The notes under the pieces were generated by a model, which was given only the letters and a program-made list of their open reading frames with translations, had not been told where the DNA came from and did not search any database. A stretch of 47,826 nt of DNA from positions 1-47,826 of the forward strand of contig JBFMDA010000007.1 of NCBI GenBank assembly GCA_040754255.1, written 5' to 3'. Below are positions 24,315 to 31,866 of the stretch, piece by piece. Source of the DNA: SURF-25 sp040754255 (GTDB taxonomy: Bacteria > Omnitrophota > Gorgyraeia > Gygaellales > Profunditerraquicolaceae). The translations under genes and the position numbers were made by a program. Each line of letters starts with the position of its first letter. Position 1 is the first letter of the stretch.

Positions 24315-24827
24315 TTATGCCCAGGCAGTGTGCGTGCACTTGTCGATGGTTGTTTCCTTGACGGGATAAAGGTCCACAATCACCTCGTCGGGAGTAAACC
24401 ACAGCTTGATTTCGCGCTCTGCCTCGTCTTTGTTTGAAGAAACGTGTATTACGTTTTCGTAAAGGCCCGAGGTCGTGATTCTGCCGTAAGAGCCCCTGAT
24501 TGACGTCGGATCCGCCTCTTCCGGATTAGTGGCACCTGCCAGCTGCCTGCATTTAGTAATTGCGTTTTCCCCCCAATACACAAGTGCCATCACTTTCCTG
24601 CGGTTATGTTTTTCCCCGCATATGTATTCGATCAGCTCCTTAAAAAAGGGCTTATCCTTAAGGTGTTTGTAGTGTTCCGTCGCAAGCTCCTTGTTCACTT
24701 TCACAATTTTTGCTGCCATAATCTCCAGTTTTGTTTCAGATAAACGGGTCAAGATATTGCCGGTAAGAGATTTTTTTAGGCCGTCTGGTTTGATAAGTAT
24801 GAGTGTTGCCTCGTTCATATTACTCAC
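24315..24827 (-). CDS. ndk: Nucleoside diphosphate kinase, long form
   Basis: This enzyme transfers the gamma-phosphate between nucleoside triphosphates and diphosphates. The start (ATLILIKPDGLKKSLTG) and the active-site segment (NPEEADPTSIRGSYGRI...NVIHVSSN, with the phosphorylated His) are intact. At 170 residues it is about 30 longer than usual, with extra sequence mid-protein (HLKDKPFFKELIEYICG) and at the C-terminus (LYPVKETTIDKCTHTAWA). It overlaps parB by four bases and precedes yicC-gmk, fitting nucleotide metabolism. Confidence 0.92.
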   Translation of the reverse strand: MSNMNEATLILIKPDGLKKSLTGNILTRLSETKLEIMAAKIVKVNKELATEHYKHLKDKPFFKELIEYICGEKHNRRKVMALVYWGENAITKCRQLAGATNPEEADPTSIRGSYGRITTSGLYENVIHVSSNKDEAEREIKLWFTPDEVIVDLYPVKETTIDKCTHTAWA

Positions 24828-25669
24828 CCGCCTTTCAATAGCGCGACAATACGCTGTAAATCCTCGTCGGAATAAAATTCAATTTGTATGTGCCCGCGCT
24901 TTTTCTGCCTGACAATCCTTACCCTGGTCGCCAAAGCCTGTTGCAGTTGTGCTTCCGTAAGGGAAACAAAAGGGTCTTTACCGGTAGTTGTTTTTTTCCC
25001 TGCCGCTTTCCTGGGTCTCTTGGTCCGGATTAAATTTTCCAGCTCTCTTACCGATAATCCTCTTGCAATCACTGCCTGGCTTAATGCGCGCTGATCATTA
25101 GGGTCCTGCACTTCTAATATCGCCTTGCCGTGTGCAAATGTGATTCTTCCTTTTTTAATTTCTTCTTGAATTTCTTGTGGTAACTTCAATATTCTCAATA
25201 TGTTAGCAACAGTCGCCCTTGATTTTCCCAACGCCTCGCTTATCTTTTCCTGTGTCACTTGAAATTTATCAATCAGATATTGATATGCGTGCGCTTCTTC
25301 AATCGGATTAAGATTCTGTCTTTGGACATTTTCAATCAACGAAAGTTCCAGCGAGCTCTGGTCCTCAAGATTTTTAATGATCACGGGTATTTCCTTGAAA
25401 TGCAGTTGGACAGCTGCGCGAAGCCTGCGTTCTCCGGCGATCAATTCATAATAATCTCCTTTGGACCTTACCAGCACAGGCTGGATAATCCCTTTTTCTT
25501 TGATGGAATGCACCAGGCTTTCCATTTCTTCCGCATCAAAATGCTCTCGGGGCTGTAAGGGGTTTGGCCTGACTTTTTCAATAGGCACTTGTAGCAATTG
25601 TTCGGAGCCGTGTATTTCCTTCTCAGGAATCAGCGCGCTAATCCCCTTGCCTAACGCTTTTCTCTCCAT
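24824..25669 (-). CDS. parB: Chromosome-partitioning protein ParB
   Basis: A 281-residue CTP-dependent clamp that loads at parS and spreads on DNA. The N-terminal ParB/Srx domain has the GERRLRAA motif near 80, and a helix-turn-helix follows (VTQEKISEALGKSRATVANILRILKLP) near 135-160. The C-terminal dimerisation domain includes VRIVRQKKRGHIQIEFYSDEDLQRI. It follows parA by 11 bases; a parS-like site lies at 26516. Confidence 0.95.
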   Translation of the reverse strand: MERKALGKGISALIPEKEIHGSEQLLQVPIEKVRPNPLQPREHFDAEEMESLVHSIKEKGIIQPVLVRSKGDYYELIAGERRLRAAVQLHFKEIPVIIKNLEDQSSLELSLIENVQRQNLNPIEEAHAYQYLIDKFQVTQEKISEALGKSRATVANILRILKLPQEIQEEIKKGRITFAHGKAILEVQDPNDQRALSQAVIARGLSVRELENLIRTKRPRKAAGKKTTTGKDPFVSLTEAQLQQALATRVRIVRQKKRGHIQIEFYSDEDLQRIVALLKGG

Positions 25670-25680
25670 GGCACAATCTC

Positions 25681-26493
25681 CTATTTTTGAGTAATTTGTT
25701 CGTTCGGGTAAGTCGTTTCACCTTCCTCTACAGGTGCTAATCCTAACATTTCACTTGCCAGTTCTTCATATTTTTTCGCACCGATTGAGTCTTTGTCGTA
25801 AAACGCCACCGGCTTACCAAAACTGGGCGCTTCGCCGAGCCTGATATTGCGTGGGATGATCGTTTCATATACCTTGTCTTTAAAATACGCTTTTATCTCC
25901 TGGATCACTTCTCTGCTTAAATTCGTACGGAAATCAGCCATAGTAAGAAAGACGCCCTCGATTTCAAGTTTTGGGTTTAGGTTACTTTTCACTAAATTAA
26001 AAGTGTTCATGAGCTGCGTTACTCCCTCTAAGGCGTAAAACTCGCATTGTACGGGTATGAGTATTGAATCGGCAGCGCAAATCGCATTTATAGTTAAAAG
26101 GCCAAGGGAAGGCGGAGAATCGATGAAAACAAAGTCAAAGGCATCAATGATATTCGCTAGCGACTTTTTTAACCTGAATTCTCTAGCTAAGGCGCCAACT
26201 AATTCAATTTCCGCTCCAGTAAGGTCCAAATTAGCTGGGGCCAAAATTAAATTGGCTACCTGTGTAGTTTTAAAGATTTCCTGGATATTGGTTTCTTCGA
26301 GAAGGATATGGTAAGTACTTTTGGCAACGTGATGCTTGTCTATGCCTAACCCGCTAGTAGCGTTTGCCTGGGGATCTAAATCCACCAGTAAAACCTTTCT
26401 TCCTTTTATAGCGAAATAAGCAGCCAGGTTAACCGCTGAGGTGGTTTTCCCGGTTCCACCTTTTTGATTACAAATCGTAATAACTTTACCCAT
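25681..26493 (-). CDS. parA: Chromosome-partitioning ATPase ParA (Soj)
   Basis: A 270-residue deviant-Walker ATPase with CNQKGGTGKTTSAVNLAAYFA at 7-27, Walker A' DLDPQANAT near 40, and FIDSPPSLGLLT near 122. It drives origin segregation with ParB. It has its own candidate promoter overlapping the jag-domain stop codon, with a parS-like site at the predicted transcription start, which suggests autoregulation by ParB. Confidence 0.96.
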   Translation of the reverse strand: MGKVITICNQKGGTGKTTSAVNLAAYFAIKGRKVLLVDLDPQANATSGLGIDKHHVAKSTYHILLEETNIQEIFKTTQVANLILAPANLDLTGAEIELVGALAREFRLKKSLANIIDAFDFVFIDSPPSLGLLTINAICAADSILIPVQCEFYALEGVTQLMNTFNLVKSNLNPKLEIEGVFLTMADFRTNLSREVIQEIKAYFKDKVYETIIPRNIRLGEAPSFGKPVAFYDKDSIGAKKYEELASEMLGLAPVEEGETTYPNEQITQK

Positions 26494-26515
26494 TGTAATT
26501 TATAGAGTTACAAAA

Positions 26516-26531
26516 TGTTCCACGCGGAACA
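26516..26531. promoter_or_regulatory. parS-like site
   Basis: The 16-mer TGTTCCACGCGGAACA differs from the bacterial parS consensus TGTTNCACGTGAAACA at two positions, one of which (G12) restores pairing with C5, so the palindromic arms are perfect. It lies 23 bases upstream of parA, in a chromosome region that should carry parS. Confidence 0.8.
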
Positions 26532-26534
26532 ATT

Positions 26535-26564
26535 ATATTATTGCGAAAATAGAGAAAAAGTCAA
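26535..26564 (-). promoter_or_regulatory. Candidate parA promoter
   Basis: TTGACT (26564-26559), 18-base spacer, TAATAT (26540-26535). The -35 box overlaps the TGA stop of the upstream gene, and the parS-like site starts four bases after the -10 box. Confidence 0.5.
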
Positions 26565-26764
26565 GAAATTTCTTGTTTTGACAACAAGCTTACCTTGACT
26601 TTAGCTGGCTTTGCGCCAGCCATGCCAAAAAGGCCTTTTTCTTCTTCGGATAAAACCTCGACCTTGACTTGATTACGCTTTAATTTCAACTTATCAAGGG
26701 CTTTCTGGATAGCCTCTTCTACTGTCTTCCCCTCAACCTCGATACTCATTTTTTGCTTATTCAT
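26561..26764 (-). CDS. Stand-alone Jag N-terminal-domain protein
   Basis: A 67-residue protein that is only the Jag_N domain (MSIEVEGKTVEEAIQKALDKLKLKRNQVKVEVLSEEEKGLFG...AKVKV). Normal Jag/KhpB proteins continue with KH and R3H RNA-binding domains (about 200 residues in all). Here a stop codon and then parA follow. It overlaps the yidC stop by eight bases, the standard position for jag. ATG 26749 is an alternative start. Whether a separate KH-R3H protein exists elsewhere is unknown. Confidence 0.85.
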   Translation of the reverse strand: MNKQKMSIEVEGKTVEEAIQKALDKLKLKRNQVKVEVLSEEEKGLFGMAGAKPAKVKVSLLSKQEIS

Positions 26765-28277
26765 GAGTTTTGGCGTTCTTCAAAATAGTCAGCTGAGAAG
26801 CCAGCATAAAGGCACTATTCAATAACCAATACAAGACAAGTCCTGAAGGCATATTATAAAACAAAAATCCGAAAAGTAAAGGAAAAATAATCATCATCAT
26901 TTTTTGCTGCTCAGCAGCTTCCGGGCTAGAAGCCACCTGCGATGATTTTTGCTGGACGAACATTATTATGACCATAAGAATGGGCAAGAGATTAAATTCC
27001 TTTCCTGCCAGGGAAAATCTATCGGGCTCAGAAAGATCTCGTATCCAAAGGAATTCTGCCCCTTTTAAAGCAATAGAGCGCATCAGCGCCTGATATAATG
27101 CAAAGAATATGGGTAATTGTAACAACAAAGGCAAACAGCCGCCAAAAGGATTAACTTTGCTACTTTTGTAAAGCCCCATTATTTCTTGGTTAAGTTTTTT
27201 AGGGTCATCTTTGTATCTCTTCTTAAGTTCCTCTAATTGCGGCTGCAGGCTCTGCATTTTTTTCATTGAATGCATTTGTTTAAGAGTTAAAGGAAAAAGC
27301 GCAAGATAAATCAAAAAACTCAGAATAACTATCGCCCAGCCCCAGTTATGGACTATTTTAAATATAGCCTCGAGTAATTTCAATAGAATCTGTGAAATGA
27401 TATCAAAGGCGCCAAAATGGATAACAGATGCCCATTCTGGCTTAATATTGCTAATTAAGCTAAGATCCTGCGGACCGAAATATGCGTTAAATTTTCCTAT
27501 AAACAATTGTCCCGGAAGTAGTTGTAACGTTGGGAATTTTAAACCCACCAACGATTCTTTATTGCTTGTTTTATCGACAAAGCCCCCAAAGTTTTTGCCA
27601 TCGGCTGAAATAATCGCACAAAAATAACGGTCCCTTAATCCGAGAAAACCTACTTCTGGCGCTTCAATGGACTTTCTGCCATTAACACGCAGAATTTTAT
27701 CTTTTGTGGCCAAAATAGCCTCTTGGAATCTTTCCTGCATAGAATTTTTACCAAAATTAAGCGCGCCCAATACCAGGGAAGGGTAAAAATCAAGCTTCCC
27801 GGTTGATAAATTCTCTATTGATAGCTCTAACTTGATATTATACAAAGAGTTACCGAATACAAATCGTTTATTAATGATTTTTTCGGCGTCCTGATATTTA
27901 AAAATAATCTCATTTTTTCCAATGTGCTCTACTGTAAAGTCCAGTTTTTTATCAGCCAACCAAAACCCATTTTGTATTTGAAATGGGTATTTTTTATAGC
28001 GATTAAAAATGATTTCCCTGATCGAAGCGGTTTTTTCGTCAAAAACTATTTCGGTGTCCTCGAATGGGAAAATAAGAGGAGGGGTTAGCGCAGGGGGGAT
28101 TTCTTCAACCGGGACCTGATGTCTTGGCCAGGTTGTCTCTTGCGTAAGCTGATTTTTTGTAGTGTGTTGTGTTATAACTGTTTTATTTTCAATATGATAA
28201 GTATTGTTTATGAATGACGACCAAAGCATTGAAACCATAAACGACAAAACTACGGCTAATAATATTCTTTTTCCCAT
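26757..28277 (-). CDS. yidC: Membrane protein insertase YidC
   Basis: A 506-residue insertase of the Gram-negative type. An N-terminal transmembrane segment (5-22) is followed by a large periplasmic domain (about 55-310), then the conserved five-helix core with NWGWAIVILSFLIYLALFPLT near 323, the cytoplasmic hairpin (MKKMQSLQPQLEELKKRYKDDPKKLNQEI) and GGCLPLLLQLPIFFALYQAL near 387. It inserts and folds membrane proteins with or without SecYEG. Lies between yidD and the Jag_N gene as usual. Confidence 0.96.
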   Translation of the reverse strand: MGKRILLAVVLSFMVSMLWSSFINNTYHIENKTVITQHTTKNQLTQETTWPRHQVPVEEIPPALTPPLIFPFEDTEIVFDEKTASIREIIFNRYKKYPFQIQNGFWLADKKLDFTVEHIGKNEIIFKYQDAEKIINKRFVFGNSLYNIKLELSIENLSTGKLDFYPSLVLGALNFGKNSMQERFQEAILATKDKILRVNGRKSIEAPEVGFLGLRDRYFCAIISADGKNFGGFVDKTSNKESLVGLKFPTLQLLPGQLFIGKFNAYFGPQDLSLISNIKPEWASVIHFGAFDIISQILLKLLEAIFKIVHNWGWAIVILSFLIYLALFPLTLKQMHSMKKMQSLQPQLEELKKRYKDDPKKLNQEIMGLYKSSKVNPFGGCLPLLLQLPIFFALYQALMRSIALKGAEFLWIRDLSEPDRFSLAGKEFNLLPILMVIIMFVQQKSSQVASSPEAAEQQKMMMIIFPLLFGFLFYNMPSGLVLYWLLNSAFMLASQLTILKNAKTHE

Positions 28278-28288
28278 TTTTTTAACGG

Positions 28289-28501
28289 TTAATGCAGCGG
28301 ATCATACCCGGCGTTTTTGTTGAGAGGATGGCAACGCAAGAGCCTTCCTGTACCCTTAAAGCCGCCCTTGATTATCCCATATTTTATTATGGCTTGTTTA
28401 TAATACTCAGAGCAGCTCGGCCAGAAACGACAACATGGGGGGAGGAATACGCGTATATACCGCTGATAAAAATAAATGAGGCGCACCGCTAAAGACTTCA
28501 T
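28289..28501 (-). CDS. yidD: Membrane protein insertion efficiency factor YidD
   Basis: A 70-residue member of the YidD family with the hallmark CRFWPSCSEYYKQAI segment near 24-38 and a C-terminal RCHPLNKNAGYDPLH. It is amphipathic and assists YidC-dependent insertion. Its ATG overlaps the rpmH stop (TAATG), leaving no room for rnpA, which normally lies between them. Confidence 0.95.
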   Translation of the reverse strand: MKSLAVRLIYFYQRYIRVFLPPCCRFWPSCSEYYKQAIIKYGIIKGGFKGTGRLLRCHPLNKNAGYDPLH

Positions 28502-28638
28502 TATAGAGAAATCCTCTTTCTTCCTTTGCGCCTCCTGCGCGCAAGAACCTGCCTGCCTGATTTGGTAGCCATTCTCCGTCGGAAACCATGACGGCGCTTT
28601 GCAACAATTCGCGTGGGTGTTTTGATATTTTTCTTCAT
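28501..28638 (-). CDS. rpmH: 50S ribosomal protein L34
   Basis: A 45-residue basic protein, MKKNIKTPTRIVAKRRHGF followed by RRRMATKSGRQVLARRRRKGRKR and a short tail, matching L34 almost throughout. AAGGAG lies upstream of the ATG. The 5' UTR (promoter at 28742-28769) contains a seven-base-pair stem, GCAGCGC with GCGCTGC (28704-28698 with 28678-28672). rpmH next to dnaA and divergent from it is a classical origin arrangement. Confidence 0.95.
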   Translation of the reverse strand: MKKNIKTPTRIVAKRRHGFRRRMATKSGRQVLARRRRKGRKRISL

Positions 28639-28741
28639 TTCTACCTGCTCCTTACGTGCCTTGTGTTAGCCGCAGCGCGCGTTGTATGTTTTAAAAAGCG
28701 CTGCCGCGGTCGTAGCGGCTTTCTAAAAGAATAGGTTTTTG

Positions 28742-28769
28742 ATTATAACATAAAATCTATTCAAGTCAA
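28742..28769 (-). promoter_or_regulatory. Promoter for rpmH-yidD-yidC operon
   Basis: TTGACT (28769-28764), 16-base spacer, TATAAT (28747-28742), with an extended -10 TG (TGTTATAAT). Back-to-back with the dnaA promoter; the two -35 boxes are 35 bases apart. Confidence 0.8.
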
Positions 28770-28804
28770 TCCCTTTTGTTTCTAAAATTAAAGAATTATT
28801 TTGT

Positions 28805-28832
28805 TTGACTGAAGGGAAAGTTATTGTATAAT
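28805..28832 (+). promoter_or_regulatory. dnaA: Promoter for dnaA
   Basis: TTGACT (28805-28810), 16-base spacer, TATAAT (28827-28832). Downstream lies an approximately 160-nt 5' region holding a cluster of DnaA boxes, so DnaA could repress its own gene. Confidence 0.75.
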
Positions 28833-28911
28833 ATTTTTCCTTTACCGGACATCCGTTGTTTGATATAATACATTTCGCCTGTGCGCCCTTCTTTGACAGC
28901 TCAGGCAGCCA

Positions 28912-28969
28912 TTATACACAAGCGTTAATATCCACAAGTTTATACACTCTGTGCATAAGCTGTGGAAAG
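28912..28969. other. oriC: DnaA-box cluster upstream of dnaA (part of oriC)
   Basis: Five DnaA-box-like 9-mers lie in 58 bp: TTATACACA (28912-28920) and the reverse box TGTGCATAA (28950-28958) fit TTATNCACA exactly; ATATCCACA (28928), TTATACACT (28940) and TGTGGAAAG (28961, reverse) differ at one or two positions. Together with the downstream unwinding element this makes a two-part origin around dnaA. Confidence 0.8.
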
Positions 28970-28995
28970 TAAATTCAGCAAGGCTTTGATTGATT

Positions 28996-30333
28996 ATGGA
29001 AGACTCTATAGTGAACAGCTGGGAGACAATCTGCACGCGCCTGAAAGATTCCCTGGGCAACTCAATCTTTGAAACCTGGATAGAGCCCCTCAAATTAAGG
29101 GGGGCCAATAACACCACGCTGCACCTGGAGGCACCAGATACTTTTTTTAAAGAGTGGGTTGAGCGGCATTATAAAACAGCGATCCAAAATAGTTGCCTAG
29201 AAATCACAAAAAAAGGGCTTTCTGTTGAATTCTCAGTAGCACTCCCCGATCCAAGTAAGGACGTAAAGGCGCCCCCGACAAAAGCAAAAACAAAGCCCGC
29301 GGAGCAACCCGGCGGCCTTGGGCTTAATGCAAAGTATACCTTCGAAAATTTTGTCGTCGGGCCTTCAAACCGCTTTGCCCACGCATATTCCTTACAAGTC
29401 GCGGAGGCGCCTGCGAAAGCATATAATCCGCTTTTTATCTACGGGAAGGTTGGATTGGGCAAAACGCACCTCATGCAGGGAATATGCCACCGCGTACACC
29501 TTAAATTCAATGGGATGAAAATATGCTATACCACCTCAGAGCGTTTTACCAATGAGCTTATTGATGCAATCCAGCATCACGCAACCAATGCCTTCAGGCA
29601 ACGTTACCGTAGCGTCGACGTGTTGGTAATTGATGATATCCATTTTATCGCCGGTAAGGAATCCACCCAGGAAGAATTCTTCCACACCTTCAACGCCCTC
29701 TACGACGCCCATAAACAAATCATAATTTCTTCCGACCGCCCCCCTAAAGAAATCGCAAACCTGCAGGAAAGGCTTGTATCCCGGTTCAGTTGGGGCTTGA
29801 CCACCGATATCCAGCCTCCCGACTTTGAAACAAGGGTGGCGATTCTTAAGAAAAAAATTGAGCGTGAGCCCGTCAAAGTGCCCGACGATGTGTTGTTCTT
29901 TATCGCCCAGATTATTAAAACCAATATCCGGGAGCTGGAGGGGGCGCTGGTACGTATTATTGCGTATTCACTGTTGGAAGAAAAAACAATCACGCTGGAT
30001 TTAGCCAAAGAAGTGCTCAAAGACTTGTGCAAAGAACCAAAGAAACTAATCACCGTGGATTTTATTCAGCGCTGTGTTTCGGAAGAATTTGGGGTTTCTT
30101 TGTATGATTTTAAGGCAAAGCGCCGGAACAAGAATATCGTGTTGCCAAGACAGGTGGCTATGTACCTAAGCCGCGAATTAACCGAGCTGTCGTTGCCCGA
30201 AATAGGAAGTTATTTCGGGGGGAAAGATCATACTACCGTATTGCATGCATATAATAAAATTAAAGAGAATTTAGGGAGAGACCAGGATTTACAAAATAGG
30301 GTTACTTCGCTTATTGCCATTATTCAACAATAA
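28996..30333 (+). CDS. dnaA: Chromosomal replication initiator DnaA
   Basis: A 445-residue initiator with all four domains: domain I (about 1-75, WETICTRLKDSLGNSIFETWIEPLKL), a Pro/Lys-rich linker, an AAA+ domain III with Walker A GKVGLGKTHLMQ near 150 and Walker B VLVIDDIHFI near 212, and domain IV with the box-binding signature GGKDHTTVLHAYNKI near 410. ATG 28996 is taken as start; a TTG at 28990 in frame has a better-spaced AAGG (six bases against 12) and could be the true start. It is preceded by DnaA boxes and followed by the unwinding element. Confidence 0.97.
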   Translation: MEDSIVNSWETICTRLKDSLGNSIFETWIEPLKLRGANNTTLHLEAPDTFFKEWVERHYKTAIQNSCLEITKKGLSVEFSVALPDPSKDVKAPPTKAKTKPAEQPGGLGLNAKYTFENFVVGPSNRFAHAYSLQVAEAPAKAYNPLFIYGKVGLGKTHLMQGICHRVHLKFNGMKICYTTSERFTNELIDAIQHHATNAFRQRYRSVDVLVIDDIHFIAGKESTQEEFFHTFNALYDAHKQIIISSDRPPKEIANLQERLVSRFSWGLTTDIQPPDFETRVAILKKKIEREPVKVPDDVLFFIAQIIKTNIRELEGALVRIIAYSLLEEKTITLDLAKEVLKDLCKEPKKLITVDFIQRCVSEEFGVSLYDFKAKRRNKNIVLPRQVAMYLSRELTELSLPEIGSYFGGKDHTTVLHAYNKIKENLGRDQDLQNRVTSLIAIIQQ

Positions 30334-30394
30334 ATGCATTTTTTTTCAACAAGCGGTGTGTGTGTAATTGGGAGTGTTGTATAATGTTGTGCGG

Positions 30395-30431
30395 TTATCC
30401 ACAACACACACATATCTTATTACTACTACTA
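30395..30431 (+). other. oriC: Origin unwinding element: DnaA box plus DnaA-trio
   Basis: A perfect DnaA box TTATCCACA (30395-30403) is followed by 13 bases (ACACACACATATC) and five consecutive trios TTA-TTA-CTA-CTA-CTA (30417-30431), then an AT-rich run. Read on the other strand these are 3'-GAT-5' type repeats, the DnaA-trio motif of bacterial basal unwinding systems. GT-rich sequence upstream and CA-rich sequence downstream of the box form an inverted repeat. A TATAAT at 30380-30385 may belong to a dnaN promoter. Confidence 0.8.
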
Positions 30432-30475
30432 TTTTTTTATCTCTATTAAAAATCGTAATACTATAAGGAGGCCTC

Positions 30476-31567
30476 ATGAAATTAAAAATTACCAAAGAAA
30501 CACTCTTGAATAGTATTGATACCTTACAAAATATTATTAACACTAAAACATCTTTACCTATATTGTCAAATATTTTAATTGAAACATACCAGGGAAAACT
30601 TAGGTTTACCGCCACCGACCTCAATATAGGTATTACCTGTGTAGTTCCTGTGGACATCCAGGAACCCGGGGCGGTTACTATACCAGCCAGGAGGTTTGGG
30701 GGCATTATCCGAGAGTTATCCGAAGAAAAAATAGAAATCACCACTAAAAAAAATCACCTAATGGTTATTGATGCCGGTTTATGCCAGTTTAAGATTATGG
30801 GATTACCTGCCGAGGATTTCCCCAAATTACCCGAACTGAAAGATAGGGAGGTTTTACAGTTAGAGCAGGGGACCCTTAAAGAAATGTTGCGCGTAACTTC
30901 TTTTGCGGTTTCTTTTGACGAGACAAGGTATATCTTAAACGGTATTTTATTTAAATTTTTCAATAATTCACTCACCATGGTGGCTACCGATGCCAAAAGG
31001 CTTGCGGTGATTGAGAAAAAATTATCTCAAGGTATCAATAAAGACCTACAGGTTATTATCCCCATCAAAACTATTCAAGAGCTTAATAGGAACCTTAGAG
31101 ATGAAGGGGTAGTTTCTATGATTATAGGGCCGAACCAGGTTTTGTTTGATTTTGGGGACATTACCATTATTTCACGGCTCATTGAAGGAGAGTTCCCCAG
31201 CTACCAACAGGTGATTCCGCCGGAAGCGACTCAAAAAGTCAAAGTAAGCCGTGACCAGTTATTATTGGCTGTGCGCAGGGCAGCCTTGTTATCAACCCCC
31301 GATTACCAGGCGATTAAGATGGAAGTGTTTAAAGATAAGCTGGTGGTTTCCAAGTCAACGCCCGACGTGGGTGAATCGAGGGAGGAACTCGCGATTAATT
31401 ATGCGGGCAAAGAGATGGTGGTTGGGTTCAACCCGAACTATCTGATTGACATACTGAAAAATACCGCCGAAGAAACCATAGAACTGGAAATCACCGGCAG
31501 TGAAAGCCCGGGTGTAATTCGCAACAAAGGATATGTATATATTGTGTTGCCTATGCGCCTGGGTTAG
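30476..31567 (+). CDS. dnaN: DNA polymerase III beta clamp
   Basis: A 363-residue sliding clamp with three repeated domains. Typical segments include PILSNILIETYQGKLRFTATDLNIGI near 24-50, RYILNGILFKF near 145, and the C-terminal VIRNKGYVYIVLPMRL. A strong AAGGAGG site lies six bases before the ATG. It follows dnaA across the unwinding element; recF, usually next, is absent. Confidence 0.98.
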   Translation: MKLKITKETLLNSIDTLQNIINTKTSLPILSNILIETYQGKLRFTATDLNIGITCVVPVDIQEPGAVTIPARRFGGIIRELSEEKIEITTKKNHLMVIDAGLCQFKIMGLPAEDFPKLPELKDREVLQLEQGTLKEMLRVTSFAVSFDETRYILNGILFKFFNNSLTMVATDAKRLAVIEKKLSQGINKDLQVIIPIKTIQELNRNLRDEGVVSMIIGPNQVLFDFGDITIISRLIEGEFPSYQQVIPPEATQKVKVSRDQLLLAVRRAALLSTPDYQAIKMEVFKDKLVVSKSTPDVGESREELAINYAGKEMVVGFNPNYLIDILKNTAEETIELEITGSESPGVIRNKGYVYIVLPMRLG

Positions 31568-31569
31568 CG

Positions 31570-31866
31570 ATGGATGCCATTAAACATACCGTGCAGGCGT
31601 TGCTTTCCCAGTGGCGCAGGAAACAAAGGCCCTGCAAGGATAGTTACGAGCGGTATATAAAAAAAATATTGACAAAAAGGGAAATAAAGCATATTACATT
31701 AAATAATTTCAAGAGCGGTACGCTTACGCTCTATCTCGATTCTTCCGGCTGGCTGTACCACTTGCAATTAAAAAAAGAGCAGTTGTTAAAACAAATCCAG
31801 CAAGATTGCCCGGAGGTAAGGGATATGCGGTTTTTTCTCGGTGAACACAATGAAAAAAAAGACTGA
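31570..31866 (+). CDS. DciA-type (DUF721) protein
   Basis: A 98-residue protein with the DUF721 core (SGTLTLYLDSSGWLYHLQLKKEQLLKQIQQ near 46-75). DUF721/DciA proteins load the replicative helicase DnaB in bacteria that lack DnaC or DnaI and are often encoded near dnaA or gyrB. It starts two bases after the dnaN stop and overlaps gyrB by 17 bases. The assignment rests on pattern and location; the sequence is short and divergent. Confidence 0.75.
   Translation: MDAIKHTVQALLSQWRRKQRPCKDSYERYIKKILTKREIKHITLNNFKSGTLTLYLDSSGWLYHLQLKKEQLLKQIQQDCPEVRDMRFFLGEHNEKKD

Noticed and set aside
28407..28607. 66-residue minus-strand ORF considered as a displaced rnpA
   Set aside because: It lacks the RNR motif and basic character of RnpA and is a shifted-frame shadow of rpmH and yidD.
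28842..29117. 91-residue minus-strand ORF across the origin
   Set aside because: It crosses the DnaA boxes and the dnaA start; no ribosome site and no recognisable protein pattern.
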